Assembly: GCA_036785705.1 (NCBI GenBank)
Contig: JAWUZG010000056.1
Location: forward strand, 17,590,001-17,654,000
Reading direction: 5' to 3'
DNA: 64,000 nucleotides
From: Acanthornis magna
Lineage: Eukaryota; Chordata; Aves; Passeriformes; Acanthizidae
The notes under the pieces were generated by a model. That model worked only from the letters and a program-made list of their open reading frames with translations. It did not search any database and was not told the origin of the DNA. The position numbers and the translations under genes are program-made. Every line of letters starts with the position of its first letter. Position 1 is the first letter of the stretch. Positions 23,326-37,593 of this stretch are shown one piece after another.

Positions 23326-26300
23326 CAGTAACAGCTCTTCAAATAAATTGTGACATTGAAATGTCAATTAAAATGTGTGTGCATTACTTGCAAGTTTTAA
23401 ATCAGGGTATCAGAAATAGTGAGAGTCATCTCCCATCTCAATGTTGTTGTTTCAAACAGGGCTTAATTCTCTAAAAACTGACTCGAATGCCACGTAGGTC
23501 TCTGGAGCTGCCTCGTGTGTTACTCAGAGCAAGGTCTTCTTGGGCTCTTTTGCTTACAAATAGGGTGGGAGAATAAATAATTTTTTTTAAAAATAAATAT
23601 TGGCATCTGGATTCTTGCAATTTCCCTGTTTGTAACACCACCCATATTTCTTCCTCCCTTGTTTTGGAATCTTGCATGGTATTTGGGTCTTCATTAAGGG
23701 ATATTTTGTCCTTTGGCTCTTTCTACACATGATTACACAGTAGCCATCCGTTCCCAACATCTGTGTTTATTAAAACCTTTCCAATAAATCTGTGCAGAAG
23801 GGAACTGTCCACGTTTCCTCCGCCTTCTGCAAAAGATGCTGTTTTTCTTTGTGATGAATTGGTTAAAGATTACCCAGCTGAGATGTTTCGTTTTTAGATG
23901 AATTACTCCAAAAGTTGATTGGGAATGGACACTGGATGGACACCAACCTGTCAAGGACACCAAGTGCACCTTCTGATCCTTGTCCTGGAGTGGCAAAGCC
24001 AGCTCAGGGTGTCCCAGCCAGGGCCACTTCCCGAGGAGAACCTGCAGGGAATGACTTCGGGAATCAGCTGTGTGTCACCCTCAGAGCTGCTCTGTTCCTG
24101 GGGGTGCCTTCCCACAGTCGCACCGGACGAGAACCCTCGTGGCACAGACCATCAGCGTCGGATTTTGGCCTGGATTGCGATCTCTGTAGGACGGGGCTGT
24201 TCTCAAGCGGATTTTTGGCTCTGTGGTTGCAATCACGAGGGTGAATGGCTCCAGTTGTGGTGGTGGGACAAAAGCCACCAACTCTCCCAGTGCTTGGGAG
24301 GGACCTTGTGAGAAGATCAGCCCTTGCACAGCTGTGTTTTCTTGGCTGGGCAGCTGCAGCTCATGCTCAGCCCTTCCAGCCAGCACGTTTTGGTTTGGAG
24401 CACATGGGTTTGAGTCTCAGCAGTGAGGGGCAGGCTGGGAGTCAGATCCTCACAGGTGATGCCAGTCTGGGCTGATCTGCTGTTCTATAGGTGTCACCTG
24501 AAAACGTTTAAAGTGCTGACGAGCTTTTATGAGGAGACAGAAATACTTTGGAAACTCTCTTGTGGGTGATAAATTTTGGGTAGCTCACCCTGCTTTGGAT
24601 ATCTGTAAGGCCCAGGAATTACAAAGACGACTTGAATAAGTGTGGATTTTGAACTGCTTCACAACTCAGCTTTTGATCAGTAAGGTAACACCACCTTTAA
24701 CTCTTGGGGTGCTTCTGCTCTATGGTCTGTAGCACGTGTATGGCAGACTAAATTCTCAACTATCATCAGAACTATTTGTCTTCTCTGCAAAACTTGCAGA
24801 AACAGAGCCTGGTGCCCTCCAGACTTCCAGATTTAGGACTTACCCACTGTTTTTCTTTGAATAACTTCTGTTAATGTTGGCAACGGGGCCAGCGTTAATT
24901 TATCTTGGGGTTGGGAGTGTTGAACAGGTGTGAGGACAGGGGGTGTCTGAGGTGGTTTCTTTATTTGTTTCTCTGTGTCTGTGCTGAGAGTCTTGGCCAG
25001 ACTCAAGGCTGTGACTGTGGTGCAGAGGAGCTGGGAGTGGGGTTGGAGTTGAGTCACTGGACCTGAAAAGTTACACAAAGATTGGTGAATCAGGAACTGG
25101 TCACCATTGGATTAAGCTTAGTCAGATGGTGTCAGACCATAAGCCCTGACTCTTTGGGGCTGAAAGTTCTGCACCTCCAGTTTTTCTAGCTCATCCTCAC
25201 CAAGAGACAAAAACTGAACTCCAGAGCTACCCATGTTCCTGTGTGTTGTCCATACATCCATCACATGGCACTGTGACACCACTGTGTACCCCTCAAAGAT
25301 ATTTAAGAAATTCTTATTGATGCTCACTTTCAGGCTATTGGACAAAGGAATTTTTTCTCTCTGGCAGTCACTTCCCTATCAATAAAACTTTAGTATTTTG
25401 TTTCTAAACCCAGGGAGATCAAGTTTAAATGAAATTAAGGAAATGTCTTACTTTCGTCTGATGTGAAAATCAGACTTTCGAGGGCAGTATATCATCATCT
25501 TCAAATTCCTAGAGCTCCCCTTTTCCTGATATAAGTAGTCTTGAATTGAAAGTTTCCTGGGTATTGAGAAATAAACATTTTGCTCAGTTTCTCCTCCAGA
25601 GTCTCAGGAATTCAGTGGGAAAAAGGCTCAGGCCCTGCTTTGTGGAGATGTTGTTATCTGTCAGCTCTCTTTAAACTCCTTTGAGGGATTTTTATAACAT
25701 TGTTTTTCCTTTCTTCTCATTTGTGTTTTACATACAAGTCTTGGTATTTTGGTTTAGCCCACAAACAACATGAAGCCTTAATTTTTCCTGCCTACTGCAA
25801 ACCAGACTTTTCCCCAGCATCAATTATCCGGAAGGGAACTGCGGATGTAAAACCACACCAAAAAGTTTGAAACCCATACAAAAGTATTTGAATGTCTTAT
25901 AAAAGCCCCTTTTGCTCAGTGTGTGTTGTCTTTGGGCCACCTTGTTTTTCGCCATGGCTGATGACTAAGTTGGGGCAGAGGTCCTGCCCATTTTACCATC
26001 TTCTTCCTCCTCGTGCTTGCTCTGGCGATCAGGAGGTTTATGGTTGTTGCTGAGGAGAGAAAAGCTCTCTACAGCTTCTGTAGAACTTCTCATTTTTATT
26101 TGTGCTGTGGAAACCCAACCTAGAACTGAGGTTATGACAAACTGTTTGTGTGCAACTCTCCCTTCCAGTGACCAGTGCACTAAAGTTTGGTTTGTAGAAG
26201 AAAATTTTTTCAAGAGCAGACTTTGTTTAGAGTGATAAAAGTGTTTGTGTGCAGTGTCCGGGCAGATTTAGGGACACTATGGAAGGCATTCCTTAATGAC

Positions 26301-29300
26301 CTCACTTTGCAGCCCAATATTGTCACCTGAACTGCCTCTGATTTCAGTTTAGCACTGCCCAGGGCTGTGAAATGGGATGGGTACAGCCTGCCCCTCCCAG
26401 GTGTGCTAGAGGCTCTGGAGCTGCCCCAGGTGCTGGGATGAGCTAACACTTGTCAGGACAAACTCCCCCTGGTTTGCTAAATCTCCTTTGGAAAGAATTG
26501 CCCACAACAGCAACAATAAATGGCATTTAGATCTCTCTGTTATACACCAGGGCCGTAATGCCTGTTTTATTTCTTATTGTTTGTTTCTTACTGAGCTGCA
26601 GGGAGCAGGGAAAATACAGGCAGGAAGAAATTCAGTCCACACATGCTCTGATATTTGCATTTTTTCTCCCAAAGCCTTTGCTACTGGGAGTCACTGGAGA
26701 CAGGATGCTGTTCTATATGGACTCCTGATCTGATGCAGGTTGATTGTTTTCCTGGTTTTAAATACTTTAGGGCTGGATTTTTGCCAGATCTCCTAGGGCC
26801 TATATGAAGATAACAAATCAAAATGTCTTCCCCAAGGAGCAAACAATTTAAGCACAAGACAAGAAAGACACAGGAACAGAGACAGTCTGGGGAGTATTAA
26901 GAACAAGTTTAAAATTTCCAGCTATTAATGAGAAAAGGTCTTTCATTTTTCATCCAGCTCTGGGGAGGACATCTGAAGAGTTTGGATTTCAGTTTCATGG
27001 TCTGGGAAGCCATGCTGGCAGGGTTGTTGTTTATCTCTCCTGAGAAACAGCATGTTTCAAGTTGATTCTGTATCAAATAAAGGTTTAAGAAAAATATTTT
27101 GTTTGCTGCTTTCTCAGCTGTGCGCAGCATTTGTCTTCATCCTTTGCTGGTATAATATTATAATAGTTTCTTGTAAGTGCTGAGCCTCTACTGCTGACAG
27201 CTGCTGAGAAATGATGCTGTCATGAATCATGCTTGCAAACACAGTTCTGTGATGTGACCAGTTCTCAGCCCCCATAATTAACAGCCAATTACTTCCTCTC
27301 CGAGAAGCCAAAACTCCAACAGATGAAAGAAATAGTGTTGTGGGAGCAGATGTGTTGTATCAGTCCCTGTGTCCTTTGCAAACACACAAACACTGGCTTA
27401 CACGGGAGAGCAGCAGTGGAAGTCCCTAAAACCACGCCTGGGCTTGGCCATCTGGGCTCGAAGAGCGTGAGGAGAGTGAAAGGGAGGAGGAGGAGGAGGA
27501 GGAGGAGGAGGAGGAGGAAAGGTCCATCCCAGCTTCGCTGCAATAACAGCAGGTCACCACTTTGGAGTTTTATGGCCATTCCCTGGAGGGAGCAGCCTGT
27601 ATTTATGAATGGGGGTGTGCCCAGGGAGGAGAGAGCTGCACACTGAGGATACCCAAACCCTCCTGGAACGGTGCCAGCGCCTGGGCTGCAGCCTTTTGTG
27701 TCACCAGGACACCCAGAGCTGAGCCTTGCCCGGCTGCACTTCGTGTGGCACCAGCCAATGTGCTTTGGGAGGCAGGAGCTCCTGAGCAGAGCCTGCAGCT
27801 GGGAATTTGCTGACTTTTCCTCCTCTCTATTGATTGTTTTCTACCAGAGTTTCATTTTTGTTGGTTCACTCATACCAACCGTGCAGGAATGGCTTCCTGG
27901 GAGCAGATCAGAGCCCATAAGATGTTCCTAAATGTTTTGCTTTCTCTTTCTTTCATCATTTTGTATGTGCAGTAGTTGATTGAGCAACTAAACTCTCCAG
28001 TGGTGATTCTGTGTCCTGGAAGGCTGACTGGGGATTTATAAGTGGGAAGAGTTAAATCAGAATTTCGAAAGGAGTCTTTGCTCTGGATGTTTCATTATCA
28101 ATCCTCTGCACAGTTCTTGCTTTTGTCAACATAACGTTCATTGTCAACATTCATTAATGTCATGAAATGCATGCAGAGATAATAAGGATCTAAAATTAAC
28201 TAAAGGGTTCTCTTTTATTTGCTTTATCAAAGTTGGTGTAAAGGTGGTGGTGGTGCCGCCAATCTCCTTTCCACAAATATGTGAGGGAATTTTAATTAAA
28301 ACTATATAATAATCCCCAAACCATAAGAATAAAAGTGGGGGTGAATACTGTTGCAGTAAATCTGTGTGTGCCATGAAATGAACATTCTTCAACGTTCTGG
28401 AGCATTTTTTTAGCTCTGGATCTCCTCAAAACTGCTACTGACTGTCTGGCTTTGGAGAAAGCTACTTTCCTGCCTCTGCTGCTCCTATAAAATGTGTTCA
28501 GAACATTTACGGGGAGGCTGGAGGAGTTAGTATTTCTGTAATTCTCTAAACATTTGAAAATACAAAATATTTGCAGATGTAGCGCCATATGTAACTCCAT
28601 AACAAACTTTTATTCCTTGTATACTAAATTTCTGAATAGCCAGAGTCTCTTGGCTGGCTGCTTCTCAGCTGTGAGACTTTTCAAGCTGTTTTTTGGGGAC
28701 TGAGTCACGCAGGCTGCGCTCCCAAGCCAGGCTCTGCCACCTCCCGCCCCGTTCTGCTGTCTGTGAGCAGTGCAAAGCCAGAGCCTGCTGCTGTCTCTGA
28801 GCATCCTGTGTTGGGCTGGCTCCCTGATTCATGCCCTGGGATCAGCACAGTTCACAATGGCTCAAGGAACAGCCTCTCCTACCTTTTAACCTTCTGCAAT
28901 TTGTACCGAGGCTTTCCTCTGCAGTTGCAAAACCTGCGTGTGAAAGCTTTGCTCACCAGCAAACCCTGACCAAAACAGAGTTTCATAATGTGTTATTTGG
29001 ATTAGGAGAGCCTCCTTCTCTCCCCACCACCCCTCCTCCACAGGATTCGAAAAGTTTTATGGAGTTCAGCATGGCCTCTCCCCCTTTGGAGCTGCATAAC
29101 GCTAATGAAATAACTCACAGATCATCAGCACTAGCCGGGTGGATTTATGGAGCATATGGCATTCAAATCCAGACTTTCTGGTCAGCAGAAATCCTTCTCA
29201 TCTAATGAACAAATAGAATGTTTTTCCAAGAGAGCAATGCTTTGCATGAATGTGAGAGCCTGAGAAAAACCCAAAAATTCCCTTCTCTGGTGAATGTGCC

Positions 29301-32300
29301 TGTAAGGAAGGTAATTGCCTCAACTTCCGCAGGGCTCCGGCAGAACCCACTGCAAACCTTGTGCTCCTGGGGCACTTCCAAGTGCCATCCCAACCACTTC
29401 CTCTCTGTTTCATATTTTGCTAGCGTGCTTCCTTCCCGTTTATCTTCACCTCCCTGCCCCTGGCAGCCCACAGCTCGTGCTGCCAACAGAGACAGGGACG
29501 TGGTGTTGGGTGCCAGAGCTGTCTGACCCGGAGCGTGGGGAAAAGTGATCCAGGCTGGTCATTCCTCCCCATTCCCAACGTGCCTGGTCCAGGGGAAGAG
29601 AACTTCCCAGTCCTTGGTGTCCCTATCGACCTCCCACCCTGTAAGGCTGTGCTGATATCCCACAGGAGGGCAAACCTGGAAGTGCATTTCTGATTTTGGA
29701 GATGATTTTGGGCTTTGTTTCTGTTAAGTCTCGGTTTACAGGAAGAGCTTTGTCAGTCTTTGGTGAGAACTGGACCTCTAAAGCCTATTTCTGGGAATCC
29801 CGTACCTGCAGAGATTGCCCTGGGGGCTCCACTCACAGAACTGCTGGTGAGAGTGGCTCAAAAAGCAGAATTGCTGCTTTAAACCTTCTATATCCCATGT
29901 CTCTTAAAAGTCATTGTAATCAGTTTATTTTAGGACAAGCTGTCCAATGACATCCTGGTCATTTAAAAAAAAAATCAACAGGAAATTCTGAATGTGAGTC
30001 ATGCCTTTGTCTTAGTGTTTTTCAAGGATTTTTGGAATTTATTAAAAAAAGAAAAAACCAGAAATCCTTGATGTTGACAGAAACAACCTCAAAGTCCAAG
30101 TATTGAGAAGTCACTCAACAAGGAAAGAATGTCTGTGAGCTACAAATATTTACTTGATATCAAATCTTTCTGATGAACCAAAACCCCTCAACTCCCCAAA
30201 ACCTGAGACTCCTGGGAGGGACCCAGTGTCCCTGATATTTCTCTTCCACCTGGAAAAGCTGAATTTAATGATTTGGTGCTAGGAAAGGTCTGCACTGGGG
30301 GACACTCTGGAAATCCCAGATGTTGCTGAATATCAGATGCTTGAGGAACATGCAGGGCTTAATCCCGTGCTCCCATCTGGAGTTCACAGACTCCTGATGG
30401 ATGCTTGGGTGTAGCTGCCAGCTCGCTGCATTCCAAGGGCAGAAGCAAAGTGCTGCGGAGCAGTATGGAAAATGGGAGCGAACTGGGAGAGGCTGGAGCA
30501 CTCAAACCAATCCCTGCCACAGGGCTTTCAGTCATTTAAGTCAGGGAATTATCCTTAATCATACAAAAAAAAAGCTTGTATCAAAGTAGTATTTAAAACT
30601 TACTGTAGTGATCTGTGTCATTTCCCTTGTCCTCCTCATGCCTTTCATGAGGAAGCGACAGAAATTATACACAGGGATGGAGATGAAACCATACATGCTC
30701 TGGTTGTCCTGAAGTCCTTTCCCAGGAGTTTTTAGGGAAGTCTTTGTTCTCAGGAGGGGCATTATCTGTTTTTTGTTTTTGAGATTAGGCTGCTCAATGT
30801 TCATCTCCAAATGATGGAATAAATTTCAAGTAAAGGTGAAGCTAGGTATTGACCAATGCAGAAACACTGTTACCAACCCCACCCACCCTGAAAACCCTGT
30901 CAGGCCCTGACACTGCAGCCCTGTTGTAAGAATATCAAAAAATGGCAAGGGAAGGTAGCAGGATCAGCAGGGGATGGGTTAAGGGAGCTCCTGAGCTCCT
31001 TGGAGAGGAGCCTCAGGTGGAGGTGACTTGTTCGTGGCCAAGGTGCCAGCAGATGGTGCTCAACAACATGGAATGCTCTCCCCTCCTGCTCTGGAGGGCT
31101 GCTCTCATGGCCGCTGCTTCCAGCCCTGTCACTCAGCAGCTCTGTCCGCCCCGGGCAGTGCAGAGCTGGGCTGGCTGCTCTGCAAGCCTTCGGTGTTATT
31201 TTGCATCCAGGGTTTAAGGGAAAAAACATGTGGCTTGGGCAAAGGTCCCAGGCGGAGTGTGAGACAGGCCAGTCCCCAGGCAGTGGCGGAGCAGAGCAGC
31301 AGGAGCTGGGTGCTGGGGGGTCCCCCTGTCCTGGCTGTGACCCCCTGTGCCCACGCACACGCAGGATTTGGGGCACAGCAGAGCCCTTGCCTTGTGCTCC
31401 TGACACTGCTCCTCCCAAACACCCTCATTGCATCCACTCTCTGTCACTCCCACCGCTTCATTTCTGCCTCAGATCTCTGCTCTGGGCTGAGGGACTGTTC
31501 CATGTGCAGTGGGAAAATCCCTTTGGTCAGGGCTCGTTGCTGTTGCTTTGCCATGGGTGTGTTTTCTCTTTAAACCGTACTGTACACTTGGAAAAGGGAT
31601 CCTGTGCCCCGAGTCAAGTGAATTAATGTTTTGTAAAAGGAGGGTGTAATCATTTATTGGCATTGTGCTGGACAAAGTTCTTTGTCTTTGGAGATTTGGC
31701 CGAGTGCCCAGACTCAGGCAGCCTCTGACTTTTGCTTTAGTCTCGAGATAAACTCTCAATGAAACAAGGCTGGAGTTGCCCCAGCTGACACAGATCCAGG
31801 GAGCAAACCCTGTCAGGAGGAATGGCTCGGAGCAGTGCCAAGCCCAGAGAGATGGCAGAACCTGTTACAGATGTTTGGGGTGCTGTGGGATGGGGGAAGG
31901 AGGGATCTGTTCACAGCGTGGGTGCAGCTTCTGATCAGGTTTTACTCCACTGAAGCTGATCTGCTCATCCCTGTGACCAGATCTGGTTAGAAGGGTCAGT
32001 TTTTCTCTCATCTGTCTGTTTTTTGGTTTGGTTTTTTTGGTTTTTTTTCTGTGGAGTATTGAATTTACCACTGCCCAAACATCAAAACGTCCCTGGCTTG
32101 TTTTCAGCACTTGACTGTGGATTCTGTTTCCTCTGGACACTCACTCCACGGCTGACTTTGGCTTTGTTTGAATCACACCGGCAGCTTCAAGGGCAGAGCC
32201 TTGAGCCTGAGCGCCGTTAATTCACTCTGAATGTCACTTTGAGCCTTTTCCCAACGTAATCTCTCCAAAGGTTAATCATAAAGTGAAGGAATGTGCTCTG

Positions 32301-34967
32301 GCTTCTGACACAATGCCTGACAAATATTTTCAGCAGGCCACCGCTAAAGAAACACAGGTGTGGTCTCGCTCTTAATGTCTCTGCGAGAGTGTTGTATCTT
32401 TGGAGAAACAAAGATAAATTGAGAGCTTAACCCATTGGCTTCTTGGCATTTAAAAAAAAATTAAACTTCCACTTGTTCTGGTTTTGCTCATCCATTAATT
32501 CCCTGGGGGAGATCGTGTTTCAGAGGGATGAAATACACTTGATGTCTTTATGAAAAATGCAAACAATGTGTTATTTCTAATGATGCTGAAGACTTTCTGT
32601 GCTGTTGAATTCTGCAGGATGCTCAGAAGCCCACTATTTACACAATGAGCTTTAACCTGTTTTAGACTTGGAAACAAACAGCTTAGGGAGTTTAAATAAT
32701 CTTACTGAAATATATGAATGATTTCTAGGATTAATCTTTTTTTTTTTTCTCTTGAGGTAAATCTGTCATTGAGCATTCTTGTTTAAAAATAAATTGAAGA
32801 AAAAGGAGTGGTTCTAGAATTGTTTCAGTTTTGCTTCAGTACCAAAGGGGACACATGGATCTGCTTTTAGTAATTGGGGACATCTTAGTTTTTCATTTAA
32901 AGTGCCACCCTGTTTTTCTTAATATAACTTGTCATTTCCTTCTTTAGTCTTAGAACCTAGAATTAATAGATTTTGTTTTGTTGTGTTTGTTTCCTGAGAT
33001 AGGATTGTATAGAGGGAAATGGGATCTTTTATGGAAACATAGGAAATCTTTCCAGCTCCTGTCCTGGTCCTGAGCACAGCTTTTACTGAATTATATAATG
33101 TGACTTAATTTTGGCATAGCTGCACATCAGGAGTTGGAATATTCGGATGTGGGTAGGAATTGCACCGGGCTCTGGTGCTGCTCCCTGCAGTCATTAGGGA
33201 GATGAAAGCAAGCCCAATGCAAGGTGTGAATAGATCTCACACACAGCAGCTGCTTTCCTTGTGCAAGCAATTTTTGCTTTATCCTTTTAATTAGCACTTC
33301 AGGCTGCTCTCAGCCCAAGCACGTTCCTTCCCTTTTCCTGACCCTCCACTTGGACAGAAGGCAGCAAGAAGGACTTGCTCCTTCCTCCCACCAGAGTCCT
33401 CCTGGGTTGGCTCTGAGGGAGGAGACTTCGCGAGGGGAATTGATAACTCCTTTTTCCCCCTTGTGTTTGACCTCTGAGGAAATTGCTGTTTGCATTAATG
33501 AAGAAAACACTAGTTAAAAACCCTCAGTTTGTTGAAGTTTGGTCCCTCCACTGCGTTTCTGAGAGTGATTGTGTCAGGCAACGCTGGCTGCAGAAGGTTA
33601 TGGTCTTCTAACCCTTTGGGCAATCACTCTTTGAGCAGAGGCCTCATTTTTCTAAACTTCGGTTTTTATCCTTTCTGTGCCTCTGTGAGGTGATCCTGTT
33701 ACCCCCATCTCACAGGTATGAAAGTAAACCCTAAAAAGAGAGAGATTTGTCCAGTTTCATAGAAAGTCTATGGCAGGGCAAGAAATGAAATTCAGCTTGC
33801 TAAAATCCTGAGTTACAGCCTGACCTCTCACCCTCCTTCCCCCGACTGCTTAGGAAGGTCTCTGCTCATGGAACACTCTCACAAAACCCACCCAGGAATG
33901 CAGATTTTAATGCCATCGTTTAGTCCATGGACTTCCACCGAGGAATTCCTTCCCCGAGACACACAGTCTGGGCTTGACATGAAAAACTGATTAAAGTAGC
34001 TGAAAAAATAGAACAGTACTTTCCAGTTTCCTCAAATATCAGTTCCATTTTCCAGTGGCTGAAACCTGGTCAAATTTGACTTTTGCCTTTTGGAAGTCTG
34101 AGGGGGAAGAGCCCCCTCCTACTGATAGATCCTCATTCGAGGCATGCTGCAAAGTGACCATTATGATGTTTCATTTGTCAGCATGTGCTGCACTCACTTG
34201 TTCTGGATCCCTTGGGCAGGCTCCTTTAAATCAATATTAATTATGGACCACTAGACAGTAGCTAATCTGAAAGAAAGGACAGGTTTTATTTAACAGCTGA
34301 CTGATGGTTACTTTCTTACCCATGAGTGTGAGGTTTGCTTTAGTTCTGGTTCTTTTTTTCTTCTTTTTTCCCTTTTGAGAACTCTCCAGTCACAGTATTG
34401 GAGCATTAATTGTGTTTTGCTTTATCTAATAATTTTTTTTAAAAGTATCACCTTGTGTTCCATAAATCTAACATGGAATTCAGAATATCCAGCATCCTCC
34501 TAATTGAGATTCTGTAAGATCCATCAGCGCAGAAGTTCAGCCCCAGCCCCAATGCCTTCGGAGATCTCACCCCTGGGTAACATTTTCATTCCTTCTGGCA
34601 AGTGTCCAGTGAACAACAGAGGAACCTGACCAAAGTGGCTTTGAAATGTGTGTTTATTGCATTGTCATCATGCCAGAACGAGCCGTTTGTCTGGAATTCG
34701 TAAAACTGCTCCTCAAACTCCTGTCTGAGTTTCTGGAGAGAGATCTGTGCTAGCCTGAGCTGGATGCTCTGCTGGGCTGGCCGAGGCTGACAGCTCATTT
34801 CTGACAGGGTTAGATGTGTGTCCTGTTCTCTCTTCACCGCGAGTCTCAGCTGAAAGGGACCCGGATTGTAGAAGATTTATTAGCAAGACTGTCGGTAATC
34901 AGCGAAATTGAGAATGTTGGATGTTATTTGTTGTTGTAAAATTAGCTAGGAGTAAGAATCAAATTAA
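23326..34967. other. Intergenic, no gene recognised
   Basis: About 11.6 kb. It contains an (AGG)n tract at 27484-27518, GC-richer patches at 23990-24480, 29300-29660 and 30900-31620, and otherwise AT-rich sequence. Frames of up to about 180 codons occur in the GC-richer patches on both strands at once, the mark of base composition rather than coding. No transposon recognised. Confidence 0.55.
27484..27518. repeat. (AGG)n microsatellite
   Basis: About twelve AGG units without interruption, purine-rich on the + strand and extended by a purine-rich flank back to about 27463. Confidence 0.95.
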
Positions 34968-35094
34968 TCACAGAATCGTTGAGGTTGGAAAATACCTCTA
35001 AGGTCATCAAGTCCAACTGTCAACCATCACCACCTCCATGTCCCCAAGTGCCACATCCACCAGTTCCCAGGGCAGCCTGTCCCAGTGCTTTACA
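34968..35094 (-). mobile_element. CR1 LINE fragment, minus strand
   Basis: Starts TCACAGAATCGTTGAGGTTG and continues AAAATACCTCTAAGGTCATC, AAGTCCAACTGTCAACCATC and CAGGGCAGCCTGTCCCAGTG. This is the reverse complement of a CR1 3' end of a subfamily different from the copies at 5.5 and 20.7 kb. The far end is approximate. Confidence 0.88.
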
Positions 35095-35447
35095 GCAGGG
35101 CTGGTAACGTGGAAATGCTCAGGAACTGCAAGAGAGGGTTGGGAAGTTCATCTGAAAATCTCTCAGTCCATTGCCGTGATCACCTACACCAACATCACTC
35201 TTGAGAGCTGTTTGTCCATTCTCAAACCCCCATGCTTACAGCTCAAGGTCTCCCCAGCTGGATCAGACCAGGCTTTCACCCAGCAGAATTTTTATTTTTT
35301 TTCTATTGTAGCCCTGAGACTTTTGAACCGTGAGAAGCCTAACTAGTGCTTCTGCCAGTGGGTTTAGGAAAAAGAAATACAGAACAATACGTTATTTCTG
35401 TCTTGCTCCTGATCAGTGCCTCAAATCCAGCACGTGCCCGGCAGCGC

Positions 35448-35481
35448 GTGCAGTTGGAAGTTGTCTCTGTGCAGTTGGAAG
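35448..35481. repeat. Short direct repeat, 13 bp, period 21
   Basis: GTGCAGTTGGAAG occurs at 35448 and again at 35469. Probably chance or slippage. Confidence 0.85.
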
Positions 35482-36300
35482 TGCTGATATTTAGAATTTT
35501 TCTACCGTGAGTCGTTCCTGGATTTGCAGAGAACGAAGTGTTACCTGATCTGGGCAGAGTGTCACTGATAGCCCATGTTGCTGCAGCTCTGCTTGCCTCT
35601 CAGCCCTGCCCTCCTGCTTTTCCCAAAGGCTGCAAGGGCCGTGGATTTTGGGCCTCCTTTTTGGAGATTACAATATCTATTAATCAACATTCTTGGGTCT
35701 TCCTTCATCGCCGTAACTCACTCGAGCCCCTGAGCGAGAAGAAAACTCTGTCAACTCTCCCTGTAAAATGAGCCACCAGTGCCGTGAATTGTGCTGGAAT
35801 TTTATTTATTAAGCAAAGACTCTTGGATTTCTGCCTTTTGCTTCGGAATGGCAGCCGGGAAACTCTAGCCTGGCCTGCGTGTCCCTGGGGGATGGAGCCT
35901 GGATAGAGCAGGCAGGGCAGGGGCAGGGGTCAATCTCATGGTAGAGGTGGCCCAGGCACAGCTGCTTTTCCACAGCTTTTAAAGGAAGGAGGGTCTTCAT
36001 GGAGCTTAGCACTGAGTCCTCCATGCCAGGGAGGGAACATCTGCTGAAGGCATCATAAGGGAGAGACAATCCCTGGTGTTCTCCTCCTTATTCCATAGTG
36101 CAGCTTTGCATCTGTTACCTTTAAATCCTGCAGGAAAACCTTTAAAAAATCATTTCAGTCTTAGATGAAAGTATGGCAGAAACTCACTTTAATTTTTGGG
36201 GTTCCGTTTTAGGCAGCAAACTGTAAATACTTTGAAAATGGTGACACTCAGGACTGCACCCTGGACACAGTTTTGGGGTGCTGTGGTTTGGGTGTTGTGC
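35482..36300. other. Intergenic, nothing recognised
   Basis: About 800 bp of mixed-composition sequence without an exon, repeat or RNA gene that I can name. Confidence 0.55.
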
Positions 36301-36370
36301 ATGGAATAGCCTGAGCTGGAAGGGACCCACAAGGATCGTTGGATCCTTAGCCCTGCACAGACACCCCAGG
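36301..36370 (-). mobile_element. Short CR1-like fragment, minus strand
   Basis: GGAATAGCCTGAGCTGGAAG, GGACCCACAAGGATCGTTGG and CCCTGCACAGACACCCC match the common avian repeat segment (gaatcacctgagttggaagg type), the reverse complement of a CR1-family 3' end. Only about 70 bp is left and it is diverged. Confidence 0.65.
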
Positions 36371-37430
36371 GATCATTTCCTTGCTTGTTTTGTCAGTGGC
36401 AACAAGGGTTCTCCCCGAGAGAGTGGCACGGCCATTATCATATAGATTTCTTTGGGAATTGGGGGGAAATGAAACAATGCAGCAAACAGTGTGAGCACTG
36501 AGGAATGCTTATCTTTCCATTCTCAGTGCTTTAGGAAATATCCCTGGGGAGGCTGTGGGAGAGAGATGTTAAAGTCCCCAGACATTTAGATTAGGGAATT
36601 TAAGAATTTAGGGAAGTCTGAATATTTTTTTTTAAATTGGAATGGGCATCATGTGCTTCCCATAGTAAAGCATATCTAAACATGGCTGCAATAGTCATTA
36701 GAGTATATCAAAAAACCCTTTAAAATTAATCTGTGTTATCATTCTGTGGTCTACTTTCTCATATCTTATGGTCCTTAGTTGAAAACACATACAATTAGGA
36801 GCAGAAGTGACTTCCTTTTTTTAAAAAGGCTGTTGTAAAAATAAAAGTTTTGTGCTTCCACTTGTACAAGCGCAGAAATAAGTACAATTGAAACATAAAA
36901 GCAATAAACAAACATTCACAGCTTGGACTTCTCTTTTATTTTTGTTGAAAAAAGTTTAAAACAAACTAGGCAACACTCCAGGAAATGTTTCTTGGTGGTT
37001 TAAATATATTGTTTTAAATTTAGGTGATCTTTCACTTTATTAAGCGGGTGGGGGGATTAAGAAACATTGTTGTAGGTTACCTGTTTATAAACTCTGCCTC
37101 CAGAAATAACTGAGGAACACAATTCACAACAGCACTATCAGAAAACAGATCATCTAAACCAAAGCTTAAAGCTGAAATTCTTGTTTACCATTTTAACTTA
37201 ACCTCATTTACTGTGTTTCTATTCTGATGAAGATGTAAATAAGATACAAAAAAGAAATTGTTACAGGCCGGATGTAAACTGAGATGCACAGAGCTTTTCC
37301 AGTGCTTTGTGTCCTGCTTTTGACCTTTGCTTGTGCAAATGCCTGCCTGGATTTGCAAGCACGGTCACTCTAACCTCCCTTGTTGTGCCATGGATGGTTT
37401 TTGCTTGGTTCTTCATGGTTTGTGAATATC

Positions 37431-37593
37431 CAGAGCAGCTGTGGCTGCCCCTGGATCCCTGGCAGTGTGCAAGGCCAGGCTGGACAGGGCTTGGAGCAAC
37501 CTGGGCCAGTGGAAGGTGTCCCTGCCATGGCAGGGGAGGAATGCCATGGTCTGGAAGGTCCCCTCCACCCCAAAGCATCTGCAATTCTGGGAA
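37431..37593 (+). mobile_element. CR1 LINE fragment, 3' end
   Basis: GCAGCTGTGGCTGCCCCTGG, GGCTGGACAGGGCTTGGAGC, AACCTGGGCCAGTGGAAGGT and GTCCCTGCCATGGCAGGGGA identify a sense-oriented CR1 3' end. The terminal repeat is degraded (GCAATTCTGG). Only untranslated sequence remains. Confidence 0.9.
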
